From positions 1 through 64,000 of the forward strand of contig NZ_LYMI01000016.1 of NCBI RefSeq assembly GCF_001660815.1: 64,000 nt of DNA, read 5' to 3'. Made by a program: the position numbers and the translations under genes. Source of the DNA: Xanthomonas nasturtii (GTDB taxonomy: Bacteria; Pseudomonadota; Gammaproteobacteria; Xanthomonadales; Xanthomonadaceae). How positions within the stretch are numbered: position 1 is the stretch's first letter; each line of letters opens with the position of its first letter. Positions 16,753 to 26,658 of this stretch are shown in pieces. Below the pieces are notes generated by a model. It worked only from the letters and a program-made list of their open reading frames with translations, made no database searches and had not been told where the DNA came from.

Positions 16753-18462
16753 TCAGTCCACTGCGCCCGCGCCAGCCCCATGTCGCTCGATCCGATTACG
16801 CCCGGCGTGCTTGGCGCGATACAGCGCTGCATCGGCTTTCTGGATCAGGCTGGCGCCCTGTTCGCCATCGGCCGGGAAGCTGGCCACGCCGATCGAAGCA
16901 GTCACCTTCGGCAGCGAGCGCGCACCGTCGCTGACCGCCAGCGCGGCGATATGGCCGCGGATCTGCTCGGCGACCCGCAGCGCTTCTTCGCCGTCGGCCT
17001 CGGGCAGGATCACGGTGAATTCTTCGCCGCCATAGCGGCAGGCCACGTCTTCGGCACGCAGACGGGTCAGCAGCAATTCGCCCACCGCCGCCAGCAACAG
17101 GTCGCCGCCGGCATGGCCCTGGCTGTCGTTGAACTGTTTGAAATGGTCCACGTCCAGCATCAAGACCGACAACGGCAGGCCGCGCCGCGCGCAACGCGCC
17201 AGCTCGTGGCTGAGCGATTCTTCCAGATAGCGGCGGTTATACAGACCGGTCAACGCATCGCGGATCGATTGCCGGCGCAGCGATTCGCGCAGGCGCAGGT
17301 TGCTCAGCGCCAGCGACAACTGCTCGGCCGCTGCCTCGGCAATCTCCAATCGCGGCATCGGCCCAGTGCCGGGGCAGGACAGAAACAGAAAACCAAGCTG
17401 GGTGCCTTGCGCCGACATCGGCAGGCATGCCGTGGTGACGTACGTACCGGGCGCGGGTTCTTCGATATGCGCGCACAGCGCATCCCGGCCCAGGTCTTCG
17501 ATGATGTGCGGCTGGCCGCGGCGCAGCGCCCAGCAGTGTTCCGGCAGCAGGTGCGGTGCGCTTTGCACCAGCGGCTCGCCCCAGTGGCTGATGGCCTCGG
17601 CACGGTCCTGCGAGGCACGCAGCAGGTACACGCTGCCGGCCACGCCCGGCAGCAAGCTGGCCAGGGTGCGGCTGCTCACCAGCAATGCTTCTTCGGCGCT
17701 GATGCAGCTCTGCAGCAGGCCGGTGTAGCGGCTGAGCAGATTGAGATCGGCGGTACTGCGTTGCAGCGCGCCGATGCTGTCGCCCAACTCGCGGTTGGCC
17801 TGCGCGGCCAGCCGTTCGGCTTGCCCGCGGTGGCGCAGTTCGCGCATCAACAGCGCATAGACCATGCCCACCACCACCAGCCCGAACGGAATGCCGGCCA
17901 GTGCGAGCGCAAGCAACAGGTTGGCGCTGTGGCGGCTGCTTTCAGCGCGTTGCGCCAGCAGCTCCTGTTCGCGCTGCACCATGCTCAACGCCTGTTCGCG
18001 GATCGCGCTGGTGGTGCGGAGGGCGCTCTGCCGGATGGTGGCGCGGGCCGGCTCCAGCCCACGTTGGGCATAGATGTCGAGCACCTGCTGAATCTGCTGC
18101 AGGCGCGTTTCCACCAGCCGTTGCAGCTGCGCAAGACGCTGCTCCTGCGCGGGGTTGTCGACGATCAGGCGGCGCAGGTTGTCGAGCAGGATCGGCAGAC
18201 GTTCGACACTGGTCTGGTAGTCCAGCAGGTAAGCGTCGTTACCGGTGAGCAGGAAGCCGCGCTGCGCCGACTCGGCGTCCAGCACGCGCGCCTGGATTTC
18301 GTCGACCCGGCCGATCACCTCATGCGTGTGCGAGACCAGTGCGGCATCGGCAAGCGAGCGCCGGGCGCCGACGAAGATGCCGATCCCGATGGCGACAAAG
18401 ATCAGGGCAGAGAAAACCAGCGCCAGCTGGTTGCGGCGGCGCGCGGTAAAGGAAGAGGGCAT
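16753..18462 (-). CDS. Membrane diguanylate cyclase (CHASE3-GAF-GGDEF)
   Basis: This is a 569-residue signalling protein. The first membrane helix is at about 12-34 and the second at about 185-208. Between them lies a periplasmic helical CHASE3-like domain (AQRGFLLTGNDAYL). A GAF-like domain covers about 245-390, then a GGDEF domain to about 560. The catalytic motif is intact as GGEEF, and RAED five residues before it fits the RxxD inhibitory c-di-GMP site. The protein should therefore make c-di-GMP in response to a periplasmic or cytoplasmic signal. The gene is monocistronic or first in line. Confidence 0.93.
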   Translation of the reverse strand: MPSSFTARRRNQLALVFSALIFVAIGIGIFVGARRSLADAALVSHTHEVIGRVDEIQARVLDAESAQRGFLLTGNDAYLLDYQTSVERLPILLDNLRRLIVDNPAQEQRLAQLQRLVETRLQQIQQVLDIYAQRGLEPARATIRQSALRTTSAIREQALSMVQREQELLAQRAESSRHSANLLLALALAGIPFGLVVVGMVYALLMRELRHRGQAERLAAQANRELGDSIGALQRSTADLNLLSRYTGLLQSCISAEEALLVSSRTLASLLPGVAGSVYLLRASQDRAEAISHWGEPLVQSAPHLLPEHCWALRRGQPHIIEDLGRDALCAHIEEPAPGTYVTTACLPMSAQGTQLGFLFLSCPGTGPMPRLEIAEAAAEQLSLALSNLRLRESLRRQSIRDALTGLYNRRYLEESLSHELARCARRGLPLSVLMLDVDHFKQFNDSQGHAGGDLLLAAVGELLLTRLRAEDVACRYGGEEFTVILPEADGEEALRVAEQIRGHIAALAVSDGARSLPKVTASIGVASFPADGEQGASLIQKADAALYRAKHAGRNRIERHGAGAGAVD

Positions 18463-18571
18463 GTGCGAATGCTAGCCTGCCGGGCTCGACAACACGAGCC
18501 GGCGGCCGGCAGATGCGAACGCGCCGGCGTGTGGCCGGCGCGTTGCGGGATGCTTTAGCAGGTGTGTCGAC

Positions 18572-18898
18572 TCAGTGCTGCGGGTGCTCGGCGTCGTGCT
18601 TGTCGGCGTTCTGTTCGGCCTTGTTGGCCATTTCGCGGGTCTTGTCGGCGGTGGCATCGGCGGCGTTGGCAGTCGCGCGGCTGGCGTCTGCGGCCAGTTC
18701 GCGTGCGGCAACGCGGGCATCGGCGGTTGCGGCCTTGGCCTGCACGGCGGCGCGGTCGGCGGCTTGTTCGGTTGCGGCGGCGGCGTGCCTGGCGGCGGAA
18801 GCGGCATCGCGGCGTGCCTGCTCGGCATCCGGGCCCTGACAGGCGGCAAGGGAAAGTGCGGCGATGGCGCTCAATGCCAGCATGCGGATCGTCTTCAT
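18572..18898 (-). CDS. Ala-rich lipoprotein
   Basis: This is a 108-residue precursor with a signal peptide and the lipobox LAAC (Cys about 19), so a mature lipoprotein of about 90 residues is expected. The mature part is almost entirely Ala, Asp, Glu, Lys and Arg in a pattern of a long helix (ARRDAASAARHAAAATEQ), ending in a His/Asp-rich tail. It resembles the second lipoprotein at 19128-19469 in design. Function is unknown; a periplasmic coiled coil or peptidoglycan-linked spacer is possible. Confidence 0.78.
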   Translation of the reverse strand: MKTIRMLALSAIAALSLAACQGPDAEQARRDAASAARHAAAATEQAADRAAVQAKAATADARVAARELAADASRATANAADATADKTREMANKAEQNADKHDAEHPQH

Positions 18899-19071
18899 GG
18901 GTGGTCCTGTTCCTGTTCCGGTGTTGGAAGGCGGAGCTTATGCATGGGCCGATGCAGCCTGCGTCAATGCGCGGCCGGCCATTCAGCCGCCGGGTGGACA
19001 GGCGCCGTCTTTGGTCTTGCCAAGGGTGTTGTCGGCAGCTGCGAGGGGCAGCGCCCGAATCGAAGGCAAAG

Positions 19072-19100
19072 AAAAAGCCGCTGGAGACCAGCGGCTTTTT
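19072..19100 (-). terminator. Symmetrical intrinsic terminator
   Basis: The hairpin AAAAAGCCGCTGG-aga-CCAGCGGCTTTTT can end transcription on either strand. It lies 28 bases past the stop of the minus-strand lipoprotein gene at 19128-19469, its likely user, and separates it from the second lipoprotein gene. Confidence 0.88.
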
Positions 19101-19127
19101 CCGAACTCGCTTGGAGTCAAGAAGTAA

Positions 19128-19469
19128 TTACTTCTTGGCTTCTTCGGCGGTGTCCTTAGCAGCTTCGGCGGTGTTTTCAGCCGTCTTGGCAGCGTCGGCA
19201 GCCTGCTCAGCAGCAGCGTCGGTCGCGGCGCCGGAAGCAGCCTGGGCAGCGTCAGCAGCGGTGTCAGCCGAAGCAGCAGCGGTGTTGGCAGCAGCCTGAG
19301 CGGCGTCAGCCGACTGCGAGCCCGAGGCAGCAGCCTGGTCGGCAGCGGTCTGAGCGTCGGCAGCAGCTTCGTTAGCCGAAGCAGCAGCGTCCTGAGCCTG
19401 TTCCGGCTTCGAGCAAGCGGTCAGGGCCAGGCCCAGCGCCATTGCGATCAGCAGCTTGTTGATGGTCAT
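19128..19469 (-). CDS. Ala-rich lipoprotein
   Basis: This is a 113-residue precursor. The signal peptide ends in the lipobox LTAC (Cys about 19), followed by SKPEQAQD. The mature part is a low-complexity Ala-rich helix with regularly spaced Asp, Glu, Gln and Lys (AADAQTAADQAAASG type) and ends in AKDTAEEAKK. The ATG at 19469 is used because the lipoprotein signal starts there. The design matches the neighbour at 18572-18898, which suggests duplication or parallel low-complexity evolution. Function is unknown. Confidence 0.82.
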   Translation of the reverse strand: MTINKLLIAMALGLALTACSKPEQAQDAAASANEAAADAQTAADQAAASGSQSADAAQAAANTAAASADTAADAAQAASGAATDAAAEQAADAAKTAENTAEAAKDTAEEAKK

Positions 19470-19591
19470 TGTTTCAATCCTCGTCGTTAGATTAGGCAAC
19501 GCGCTATTGCGCGCCCCCGACATGATGACGGCCACAAGACTAGTGTCAAGCGTACGCGCATTCAGCTTTGCAAAATCGACGTTAAAAACAA

Positions 19592-20767
19592 TTAAATCAA
19601 TTCGATAGCGATAGCGGTCGCCTCGCCGCCACCGATGCACAGCGTCGCGACCCCGCGCTTGCCTCCGCGGCTGCGCAACGCGTTCACCAATGTCACTACC
19701 AGCCGCGCACCGGAAGCGCCGAGGGGATGACCCAAGGCGCAGGCGCCACCGTGCACGTTGACCTTGTCGTGCGCGATGCCCAGTTCCTTGATCGGCACCA
19801 TCGGCACCACGGCGAAGGCTTCATTGATTTCAAACAGGTCCACCTCGTCCAACTGCCAGCCGATCTTGCCGACCAGCGACTGGATCGCCGATACCGGTGC
19901 GGTGGTGAACCATTCGGGCTCCTGAGAGTGAGTGACGTGGCCGACGATGCGTGCCAACGGCGTCACGCCGCGGCGTTGGGCATCGTCTGCGCGCATCAGC
20001 ACGGTGATCGCCGCGCCGTCGGAAATGCTCGACGAACTGGCGGCAGTGACGGTGCCGTCCTTCTTGAAGGCCGGCTTCAGCGTCGGGATCTTGGCCACAT
20101 CGGATTTGCCCGGCTGCTCGTCGCTGTCGACGACGACCGCGCCCTTGCGCGTGGTCACCGTGAACGGGACGATTTCATCGGCGAATGCGCCACTGCGCTG
20201 CGCGGCCTGCGCGCGTTCCACCGAGGCGATGGCGAAGGCGTCCTGATCGGCGCGGCTGAAGCCGAACTTTTCCGCCGTGGCCTCGCCGAACACGCCCATG
20301 GCCTGGCCGTCGTACGGGTTGGTCAGGCCATCCCAGGCCATGTGATCGACCGCCTGGAAGTTGCCGTAGCGGTTGCCGGTGCGCGAGTTGGGCAACAGAT
20401 GCGGCGCATTGCTCATCGACTCCATGCCGCCGGCCACCACGATGCTGGCCGAGCCGGCCTTGATCAGGTCGTGGCCGAACATGATCGCCTTCATGCCCGA
20501 GCCGCACACCTTGTTGATGGTGGTGGCGCCGGTCGAGTTGGGAATGCCTGCGGCGATCGCGGCCTGACGCGCCGGCGCCTGGCCGAGATTGGCCGGCAGC
20601 ACGCAGCCGACGATGACTTCGGACACATCGGCCGGCGCGATGCCCGATTGCGCGAGCGCGCCTTCGATCGCGGCGGCAGCGAGTGTCGGCGCCGGCACTC
20701 CGTTGAATTGGCCGAGGAACGAGCCGATGGCAGTACGTTTTGCAGCAACGATGACGATGTCGGACAT
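19592..20767 (-). CDS. Acetyl-CoA C-acyltransferase (thiolase)
   Basis: This is a 391-residue thiolase of the biosynthetic acetoacetyl-CoA type. The acyl-carrying Cys88 lies in the NKVCGSGMKA motif, the His of GGACALGHPLGASG is in place, and the general-base Cys is in CIGGGEATA. These enzymes condense or cleave acetyl-CoA units (PHB precursor synthesis, ketone body or fatty acid use). No phaB, phaC or CoA-transferase lies beside it, so the pathway is not shown by context. Start and length match the family. Confidence 0.93.
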   Translation of the reverse strand: MSDIVIVAAKRTAIGSFLGQFNGVPAPTLAAAAIEGALAQSGIAPADVSEVIVGCVLPANLGQAPARQAAIAAGIPNSTGATTINKVCGSGMKAIMFGHDLIKAGSASIVVAGGMESMSNAPHLLPNSRTGNRYGNFQAVDHMAWDGLTNPYDGQAMGVFGEATAEKFGFSRADQDAFAIASVERAQAAQRSGAFADEIVPFTVTTRKGAVVVDSDEQPGKSDVAKIPTLKPAFKKDGTVTAASSSSISDGAAITVLMRADDAQRRGVTPLARIVGHVTHSQEPEWFTTAPVSAIQSLVGKIGWQLDEVDLFEINEAFAVVPMVPIKELGIAHDKVNVHGGACALGHPLGASGARLVVTLVNALRSRGGKRGVATLCIGGGEATAIAIELI

Positions 20768-20922
20768 GAGCAGATACCGTTTAAAGTGAAACGATTATCT
20801 GCCTGATGGCTGCCCTGCGCCAGCGCATGGCGTCCCTGCGCGCGCTTTGCGCTTAAAGTAAGCAAAGCGTTATTCGGGCCCGATCGGGCCCTATCCATGG
20901 AATGGGTTCGGGGACCACACGG

Positions 20923-22973
20923 ATGAAGAGGAAAGACGTCGCCAGGACCGTCCTGGCCTCGGCGCTGGCCGTTGCGTTGACCGCCTGCGGCGGTTTCCAA
21001 TGCCTGCGGCGTGGCGATGCGCTATTGCCTGGTTGCGCCGGGCACCTCGCTGTTCATCGACCCCGATGCCACGGCCAGCAACATCGGTTACTTCTATGAC
21101 AGCGGCACCTCATTCGCGGCGCCGCTGGTGTCCGGCGCTGCGGCGTTGGTGTGGCAGGCATTTCCCTATTTCAACAATGATCTGGTGCGCCAGACCTTGC
21201 TGGGCACCGCCACCGATCTGGGGGCTGCGGGGGTCGATGCGACATTCGGCTATGGCTTGCTCAATGTGGGCAAGGCGGTGCTGGGGCCGGCGCGTTTCGA
21301 TTGGGGCACAGTGGATGTCGACGTCACGACCTTGCGTTCGACCTGGGCCAACGACATCAGTGGCACTGGCGGCCTGACCAAGCGTGGTACCGGCACGCTG
21401 CTCCTGAGCAGTAACGCCAATAGCTTTACCGGCGAGACCCAGGTGCTCGGCGGCACCTTGCAGACCGCCAGCCTGCAGAGTGCGCGTGTGAGCATCGCCA
21501 ATGGGGCGAGTCTGGTCGGTGCTGGCACCCTCGGCAGGCAGGTCGATAACGCCGGCACGCTGCAGGTCAATGGCGCAACGGCGTCCATTACCGGCAATTA
21601 CACCCAAGCCAGCAACGGACGCCTGGCAGTGAACGTTGGCGACCGTTTGAACGTTGCGGGCACCGCGACCATTGCAGGCGACCTGCAATTGCTTGGGCGG
21701 CGCGATTACGTCGTCAACACCACCGCCTACGCAGTCCTGCAAGCGACCAACGGCCTGCAAGGGACGTTCGATACGCTGAGCAGCGGGCCGGCAGTGACCT
21801 TTCTGACCGCCACGCGCAGCTACGACGCCAACACTGCGTATGTCTCGCTGCAACGCATGGATGTCACCGCGGTCGCCGCCTCGTTGGGCGCGATCGGCAC
21901 CGTATCGATGGAATCGGCAATCCGGGTCGAGCAGGCGTTCCAGCAGGTGGATGCGCAACAGTTCCAGGGTAATGGCGCGATCAGCGGCGGCTTCATTCGC
22001 GCGGCGGCGGCCTTGCAGCAATCGCCGACCGCAAAGGCGGCAGCCGATTCGCTGCGCAGCCTGTCCGGTCGTGCGCATGCCGAATCTGCCGCGATGACCT
22101 TCGACACCATCGATCTGGGCCGCCGCGCGCTGGCGTCGCATTTCGATGGCGTGTCGCAGCAACCGCGGCTGCTGGGCAACTGGCAGCGCGCGCTTGGCGG
22201 GCCGGGCGAGGGCGGTGCGACCACGTCGGGCTTTGCCACTTCCGGCTGGATGATGGGCAACGATCTGCGCCTGGCCTCCGGTGCAGTTACCGGGTTTGCA
22301 TTCGGCGAAACGCGCTCCAGCAGCCTGTGCGAGCTGGACGGTGCGCGCGGGCGCGATTGTCAGGTGCAGGCGCAGCTGTACTGGGGCACGAGGTTGGGTG
22401 CCGCATACACGCTGGGCCAGGTGGGCTTGGGCACCGTCAACCGGCAGATCGAGCGCACCCTGCAACTGGGCGAAGACCGCAGCAGCGCCCTTCAGCGACT
22501 ACAGCGGCAGTTACCTCAGCGGCAATCTGGAAACCGGCTATCGCTGGGGCGGTGCGCACGCAAGCCTGACGCCATATATGGGCCTGGATTACGTGCGCTT
22601 GCGCAGCGATGTTTTCCGCGAAAGCGGTGGCGATGGCTTCGGCTTGCGTGCCAATGCAAGCACGTCGTCGCGCACGCAGGCGCTGGCCGGTGTGCGTTCG
22701 GCGTATCGCTGGCGCGGCATCCAGTTGGGCAGTTATGCCGAGTGGCAGCAGGCGCTGAGCAGCGAAGGTTTGATGCTGGACGCCAGCTTCACCGGCGTGG
22801 ATGCTTGGGCGCCGCTGCGTGGCATGCAGCCGGCACGGTCGGGGGGGCTGTTCGGGTTCACTGCCGCGGCACCGTTGGGCCAGCAGGGCCAGCTGCGTTT
22901 CGGCTACGACCAGCGGGTGGGCGAGCGCGGCGACGAGCGCGCGCTGAGCCTGCGTTACAGCGCCGATTTCTGA
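20923..22973 (+). pseudogene. Autotransporter serine protease, broken (internal deletion and frameshift)
   Basis: An intact signal sequence (MKRKDVARTVLASALAVALT) is followed after about 25 codons by a jump in frame to the last part of a subtilisin domain, with the catalytic-Ser motif GTSFAAPLVSGAAALV. The Asp and His parts of the triad are gone. Next come a passenger stalk and the start of the outer-membrane beta barrel. Near 22486-22490 a one-base loss shifts frame again; the remaining barrel reads on in the third frame to a final Phe at 22973. A 10-bp direct repeat gcctgcggcg (20983-20992 and 21002-21011) flanks the first junction. The gene cannot make a working protease. Confidence 0.9.
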
Positions 22974-23035
22974 TCGGCGCCTTGCCTGTTTGATGCAGGT
23001 TTTCCCTGTCCAGGCAACGCGCCTGGACAGCGGCT

Positions 23036-24136
23036 TCACTCGCCGCGCAGCTTGTGCAGAAAGCGCGGTGCAGTGCGGCCCAGCGGCAGTTTGAGCTTGC
23101 TGATGGCTTCGATGCGCGCTTCGGCAATCTGATCGGCCGCCTGCTGCGGCGAGACGCCCAGCTGGGTGGACAGGTCGAACACCTTTTCCAGGTTGTGATA
23201 GATGCTGCGGATCAGCCGCATTGCGCGTTCGCGGTTGTAGCCATCGATCTCCAGCGACACATTCATCACCCCGCCGGCATTGACCACGTAATCGGGCGCA
23301 TACAGGATGCCGCGCCGATGCAGCTCTTCGCCGATGGCGGCGCTGGCGAGCTGGTTGTTGGCCGTGCCGCAGATGATCTTGGCCTTGAGCTGCGGCAGGG
23401 TGTTTTCATTGATGGCGCCTTCCAGCGCGCAGGGGGCGAACACGTCGGCCGCCACCTGATGGATATCATCCGGGCGCACCGCTTCTGCGCCGTATTCGGC
23501 CACCGCGCGGTCCACCAGTGCCTGGTTCAGATCGGCCACGTAGAGTTTCGCGCCGCGTTCCTTGAGCAGCTTCACCAGCTCCATGCCGATGTGGCCCAGG
23601 CCCTGGATCGCGATGCTGGCCTTGCCGACTTCTTCGTGCCCGAGCTTGCGATTGAGCGCGGCCATCAAGGCCTGCAACGCGCCATAGGCGGTGAACGGTG
23701 CCGGGTCGCCGGAGCCGCGATGCACCTGGTGCACGCCGGTGACGTACTCGCTCTCCAGGTAGATCTGTTCCATGTCGTTGACGTCGGTGCCCACATCCTC
23801 GGAGGTGATGTAGCGCCCGCCCAGGGTGTCGACAAACCGCCCGAAGGCGCGGAACAGCGCCTCGCTCTTGTCGGTCTTGGGGTCGCCGATGATCACCGCC
23901 TTGCCGCCGCCGACATTCAGGCCGGCCAGGGCGTTCTTGTAGGTCATGGTGCGGCTCAAGCGCAGCGCGTCGTTGAGCGCCGCCTCGCTGTTGGGGTAGG
24001 GGCGCATGCGCACGCCGCCCAACGCTGGCCCAAGACGCGTGCTGTGCAAGGCGATGATGGCCTTGAGCCCGGCGTCGCGGTTGTGACAGAAAATCACCTG
24101 CTCGTGGCCGGTGGTATCGAGGGTTTCGAAAAGCAT
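23036..24136 (-). CDS. Leucine/valine/phenylalanine dehydrogenase
   Basis: This is a 366-residue amino acid dehydrogenase of the Glu/Leu/Phe/Val family. The glycine-rich substrate loop reads GPALGGVRM, the catalytic Lys lies in TYKNALAGLNVGGGKAVI, and the NAD-binding motif reads GLGHIGMELVKLL near residue 185. Such enzymes oxidatively deaminate branched-chain or aromatic amino acids. In bacteria the gene often helps supply branched-chain precursors for fatty acids, but no bkd genes are nearby here. The gene appears to stand alone. Confidence 0.92.
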   Translation of the reverse strand: MLFETLDTTGHEQVIFCHNRDAGLKAIIALHSTRLGPALGGVRMRPYPNSEAALNDALRLSRTMTYKNALAGLNVGGGKAVIIGDPKTDKSEALFRAFGRFVDTLGGRYITSEDVGTDVNDMEQIYLESEYVTGVHQVHRGSGDPAPFTAYGALQALMAALNRKLGHEEVGKASIAIQGLGHIGMELVKLLKERGAKLYVADLNQALVDRAVAEYGAEAVRPDDIHQVAADVFAPCALEGAINENTLPQLKAKIICGTANNQLASAAIGEELHRRGILYAPDYVVNAGGVMNVSLEIDGYNRERAMRLIRSIYHNLEKVFDLSTQLGVSPQQAADQIAEARIEAISKLKLPLGRTAPRFLHKLRGE

Positions 24137-24292
24137 CGAAGGCTCCGCTGGGCTGCGTGATGTGCCTTCCCTGAGGCCGGGTCTGGACCCGTGCAGTGGG
24201 AAACAAAAAACGCGCCGTTTGCAGACCCTGTCCGATCACGTCGCGCTGCAACATTTTAAACCACGCCGGCAGGGGGTTGTGCATGAATCTGT

Positions 24293-25549
24293 TCACCAAT
24301 CCCGATAGCGCTGCTGCCGAAACCACAGCGTTCCCAACCATTTACTGCCGTCCGTCACCGGCAGGCCCGCGTGCAGCGAAGCGGCATCGGGGCGGCCATC
24401 GGCATGCAGGTTGTCGAAGCACACCAGCGCGCCGGCGCGCGGCTGCACGCGAACACCGGCCAGCGGAAAGTCGGTTGCGCCGCCGGTAACGACGTCGTTT
24501 AGATAGACGCAGACGGTGCGTTGGCGGTTGCCGGCAGCGGGGCGGTCGGCGGCGATCGTGCCGGGCGGCAGATAGTCGCGGTGTGCGCGGTACTGCTCGC
24601 CGGGCGCATAGCACAGCACCGAAAGCGGCTCTGCGTGGGCCAACGGCAGCTGCGCACAGGCGGCCAGCCGCGCCTGCGCTGCACGTGCGGCGAAGTCTTC
24701 GATGATCGGATCAAGCGTCGCGCCACGGCTGGTGCGGACCGGCGCGCGCTGCGTGCTGGCATCGTTGGGGTCAATCACCTGGGAGGCACGCAGATGCGGC
24801 CGCGCCACCAGCATCAACAGGCGGCATTCGTCTGCCGACAGCACGCCCGTGCGTTCTTCGATGTGCGGTGTGGCGTGGCGCCGAACCGGGGCGTTGCGAG
24901 GCGCGAAATCGATGCGGTGATCGGCAGGGTCGCCTGGCGGGTCTGGCGGTGCAATGCGCACCTCGGGCGGCGCGGTCAGGCCCACTGTCTGCAGCTGCCG
25001 AAACAACTGCGCGGCGGCCTCGGGTTGGGCCGGCACGCCTTCGCCGCGCAGCAGGCGCTCGGCCAATAGTGCGGCAGACATGGCATCACCGGCTGCCGCA
25101 GCGCGTTCGAGCAGGGCGACGCACTGCCGTTGCCGATCCGGATGCGCCACCCGCCCATGCTGGATCGCGATGGCGCGCAGCGCAGGCGGGTAGTCGGCAA
25201 CTGCTGCCGCCTGCAGCCGATTGAACGCCACAGCGTCCAGCGTCGGCGGTTGCTCTCCAACCGCCAGGGTTGCCAGCAGGTACTGCGCAGCCACTGCGCC
25301 CTGCCGCTCGGCCTGCTCCCACTGCACACGCGCCTGGCCGACGTCCACCTCGCAGCCGACCCCATAGGCGCGCATGCGGCCCATTTCGACCTGCGCCAGC
25401 GCATCGCCTGCAGCCGCGCTGCGCGAATACCAGGCCACTGCTTCTTCGGGCTGGCCGGCACGCACCAGCGCCTGGGCCAGCGCGTTGATCGCGGCGGGGT
25501 GCCCGCCTTGGGCGGCGCGGGTGAGGTCGGCAAGAGAGGATGGCTGCAT
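24293..25549 (-). CDS. Sel1-like repeats fused to a 2OG-Fe(II) prolyl 4-hydroxylase domain
   Basis: This is a 418-residue protein. Residues about 8-190 hold Sel1/TPR-like helical repeats (for example AVAWYSRSAAAGDALAQVEMGRM). Residues about 225-415 form a P4Hc domain, with iron ligands H323 and D325 in HRD, H393 in SLHAG and the 2-oxoglutarate Lys at about 403 (GSKWLGTLWFR). Such proteins hydroxylate prolines or other residues on proteins; the Sel1 part would select partners. There is no signal peptide. It sits 156 bp from the amino acid dehydrogenase gene. Targets are unknown. Confidence 0.87.
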   Translation of the reverse strand: MQPSSLADLTRAAQGGHPAAINALAQALVRAGQPEEAVAWYSRSAAAGDALAQVEMGRMRAYGVGCEVDVGQARVQWEQAERQGAVAAQYLLATLAVGEQPPTLDAVAFNRLQAAAVADYPPALRAIAIQHGRVAHPDRQRQCVALLERAAAAGDAMSAALLAERLLRGEGVPAQPEAAAQLFRQLQTVGLTAPPEVRIAPPDPPGDPADHRIDFAPRNAPVRRHATPHIEERTGVLSADECRLLMLVARPHLRASQVIDPNDASTQRAPVRTSRGATLDPIIEDFAARAAQARLAACAQLPLAHAEPLSVLCYAPGEQYRAHRDYLPPGTIAADRPAAGNRQRTVCVYLNDVVTGGATDFPLAGVRVQPRAGALVCFDNLHADGRPDAASLHAGLPVTDGSKWLGTLWFRQQRYRDW

Positions 25550-25727
25550 GCACGCATCCTAAGCGCGGCTGACGTACGTGGCGAGCGGCGGTCAGCAGGG
25601 TGCAGACGGCGCTGAGGAACCGCAGTGTACGAGTGATACGTGCCGCACCAAGCGCCGGCGGCGCCCCGCATGGCGGTGAGCGCGGTCGTCTTTTTTTGCC
25701 GCTTGGCCTCGACCGGGCGCTGCGCGA

Positions 25728-26228
25728 TCAGCTGTCGGCGGACAGGGCCAGCTGGGTCAGATACAGGCGCAGGTCGAACTCCAGCTGGTGGTAGTCCGGG
25801 GTCATGTGGTTGCAGAGCTGGTAGAAGGCCTTGTTGTGATCGGCTTCTTTCAGATGCGCCAGTTCGTGCGCCACGATCATCTGCAGGAATGGTTCCGGCG
25901 CGTCGCGAAACACCGATGCGATGCGGATCTCGCGGCTGGCCTTCAAGCGGCCGCCGTGCACGCGCGAAATCGCCGTATGCGTGCCCAGCGCATGCTTCAC
26001 CACCTGCAGATGGTTGTCGTACATCGCCTTGTGCAAGGTGGGCGATGAGCGCATGTAGCGCTCCTTCGTTGCCTTGACGTACTCGTAGAGATGGCGGTCG
26101 GTGCGGATGGCGTGCCGGTCCGGATAACGCCGTGCCAGCACGCTGGCAAGTTTGTCCTGTGCGATCAGTTCGCGCACCTGATCCAGAACGGCAGGCGGAT
26201 AGCCGGTGAGGTAACGAAGAGTGTCCAT
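25728..26228 (-). CDS. YgjP-like metallopeptidase (DUF45)
   Basis: This is a 166-residue protein with the zinc motif HELAHLKEADHNKAF (HExxH plus a third His), typical of the YgjP/WLM minimal metallopeptidases. The N-terminal 80 residues are helical and basic. No signal peptide is seen. The ATG at 26228 gives the best family length; longer open frame upstream has no similarity. Relatives are cytosolic and include DNA-protein crosslink proteases of the SprT/WLM group, but the function of this subfamily in bacteria is not settled. Confidence 0.82.
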   Translation of the reverse strand: MDTLRYLTGYPPAVLDQVRELIAQDKLASVLARRYPDRHAIRTDRHLYEYVKATKERYMRSSPTLHKAMYDNHLQVVKHALGTHTAISRVHGGRLKASREIRIASVFRDAPEPFLQMIVAHELAHLKEADHNKAFYQLCNHMTPDYHQLEFDLRLYLTQLALSADS

Positions 26229-26658
26229 GGCGATCGGTCGCGGCGAAGCATGCATGATCGCCGATGCACCACCTGCTGGCGAATCGGTGGGCGCAAGGCC
26301 GCGAATATGTGGCCGATCGCGCCTGGGTGCTGCGCGTCGATGCATCGCAAACGCGAGATCTTCTGCAGTGGCGTTTCGATGGATAAGGTATTGCCCGACG
26401 CTACGCGAGCAGGGAGTTCCAGTTTTCGGTAGGTGATGGACAGCGCGGTGTCGATCGTTGATGACTTCTCCACACAGCGTATGTCTGCATGTTGCCGCGG
26501 CCCTGGCCTGCTGAACGCAACGCACGTGTTGCAGCGTGTGTCAGGCGTATTCACGAATGCGGCACATCCGGATGGGTAGCGTGCAGCGCATGTTTTGCGG
26601 CGTTGCGTCGCAAGCACACGATCGAACAACGGCACGGTGCCGATTAGGAGACAACATC
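26229..26658. other. Divergent intergenic region
   Basis: This is 430 bases with no convincing gene. It must hold the promoters of the minus-strand metallopeptidase and the plus-strand DUF1328 gene. Apart from the aggag ribosome site at 26646-26650 no motif could be assigned. Confidence 0.5.

Noticed and set aside
16714-18558. 614-codon plus-strand open frame opposite the diguanylate cyclase
   Set aside because: It is the antisense of a clear GGDEF gene; the Gln/Ala/His/Arg-rich product is typical of GC-rich shadow frames.
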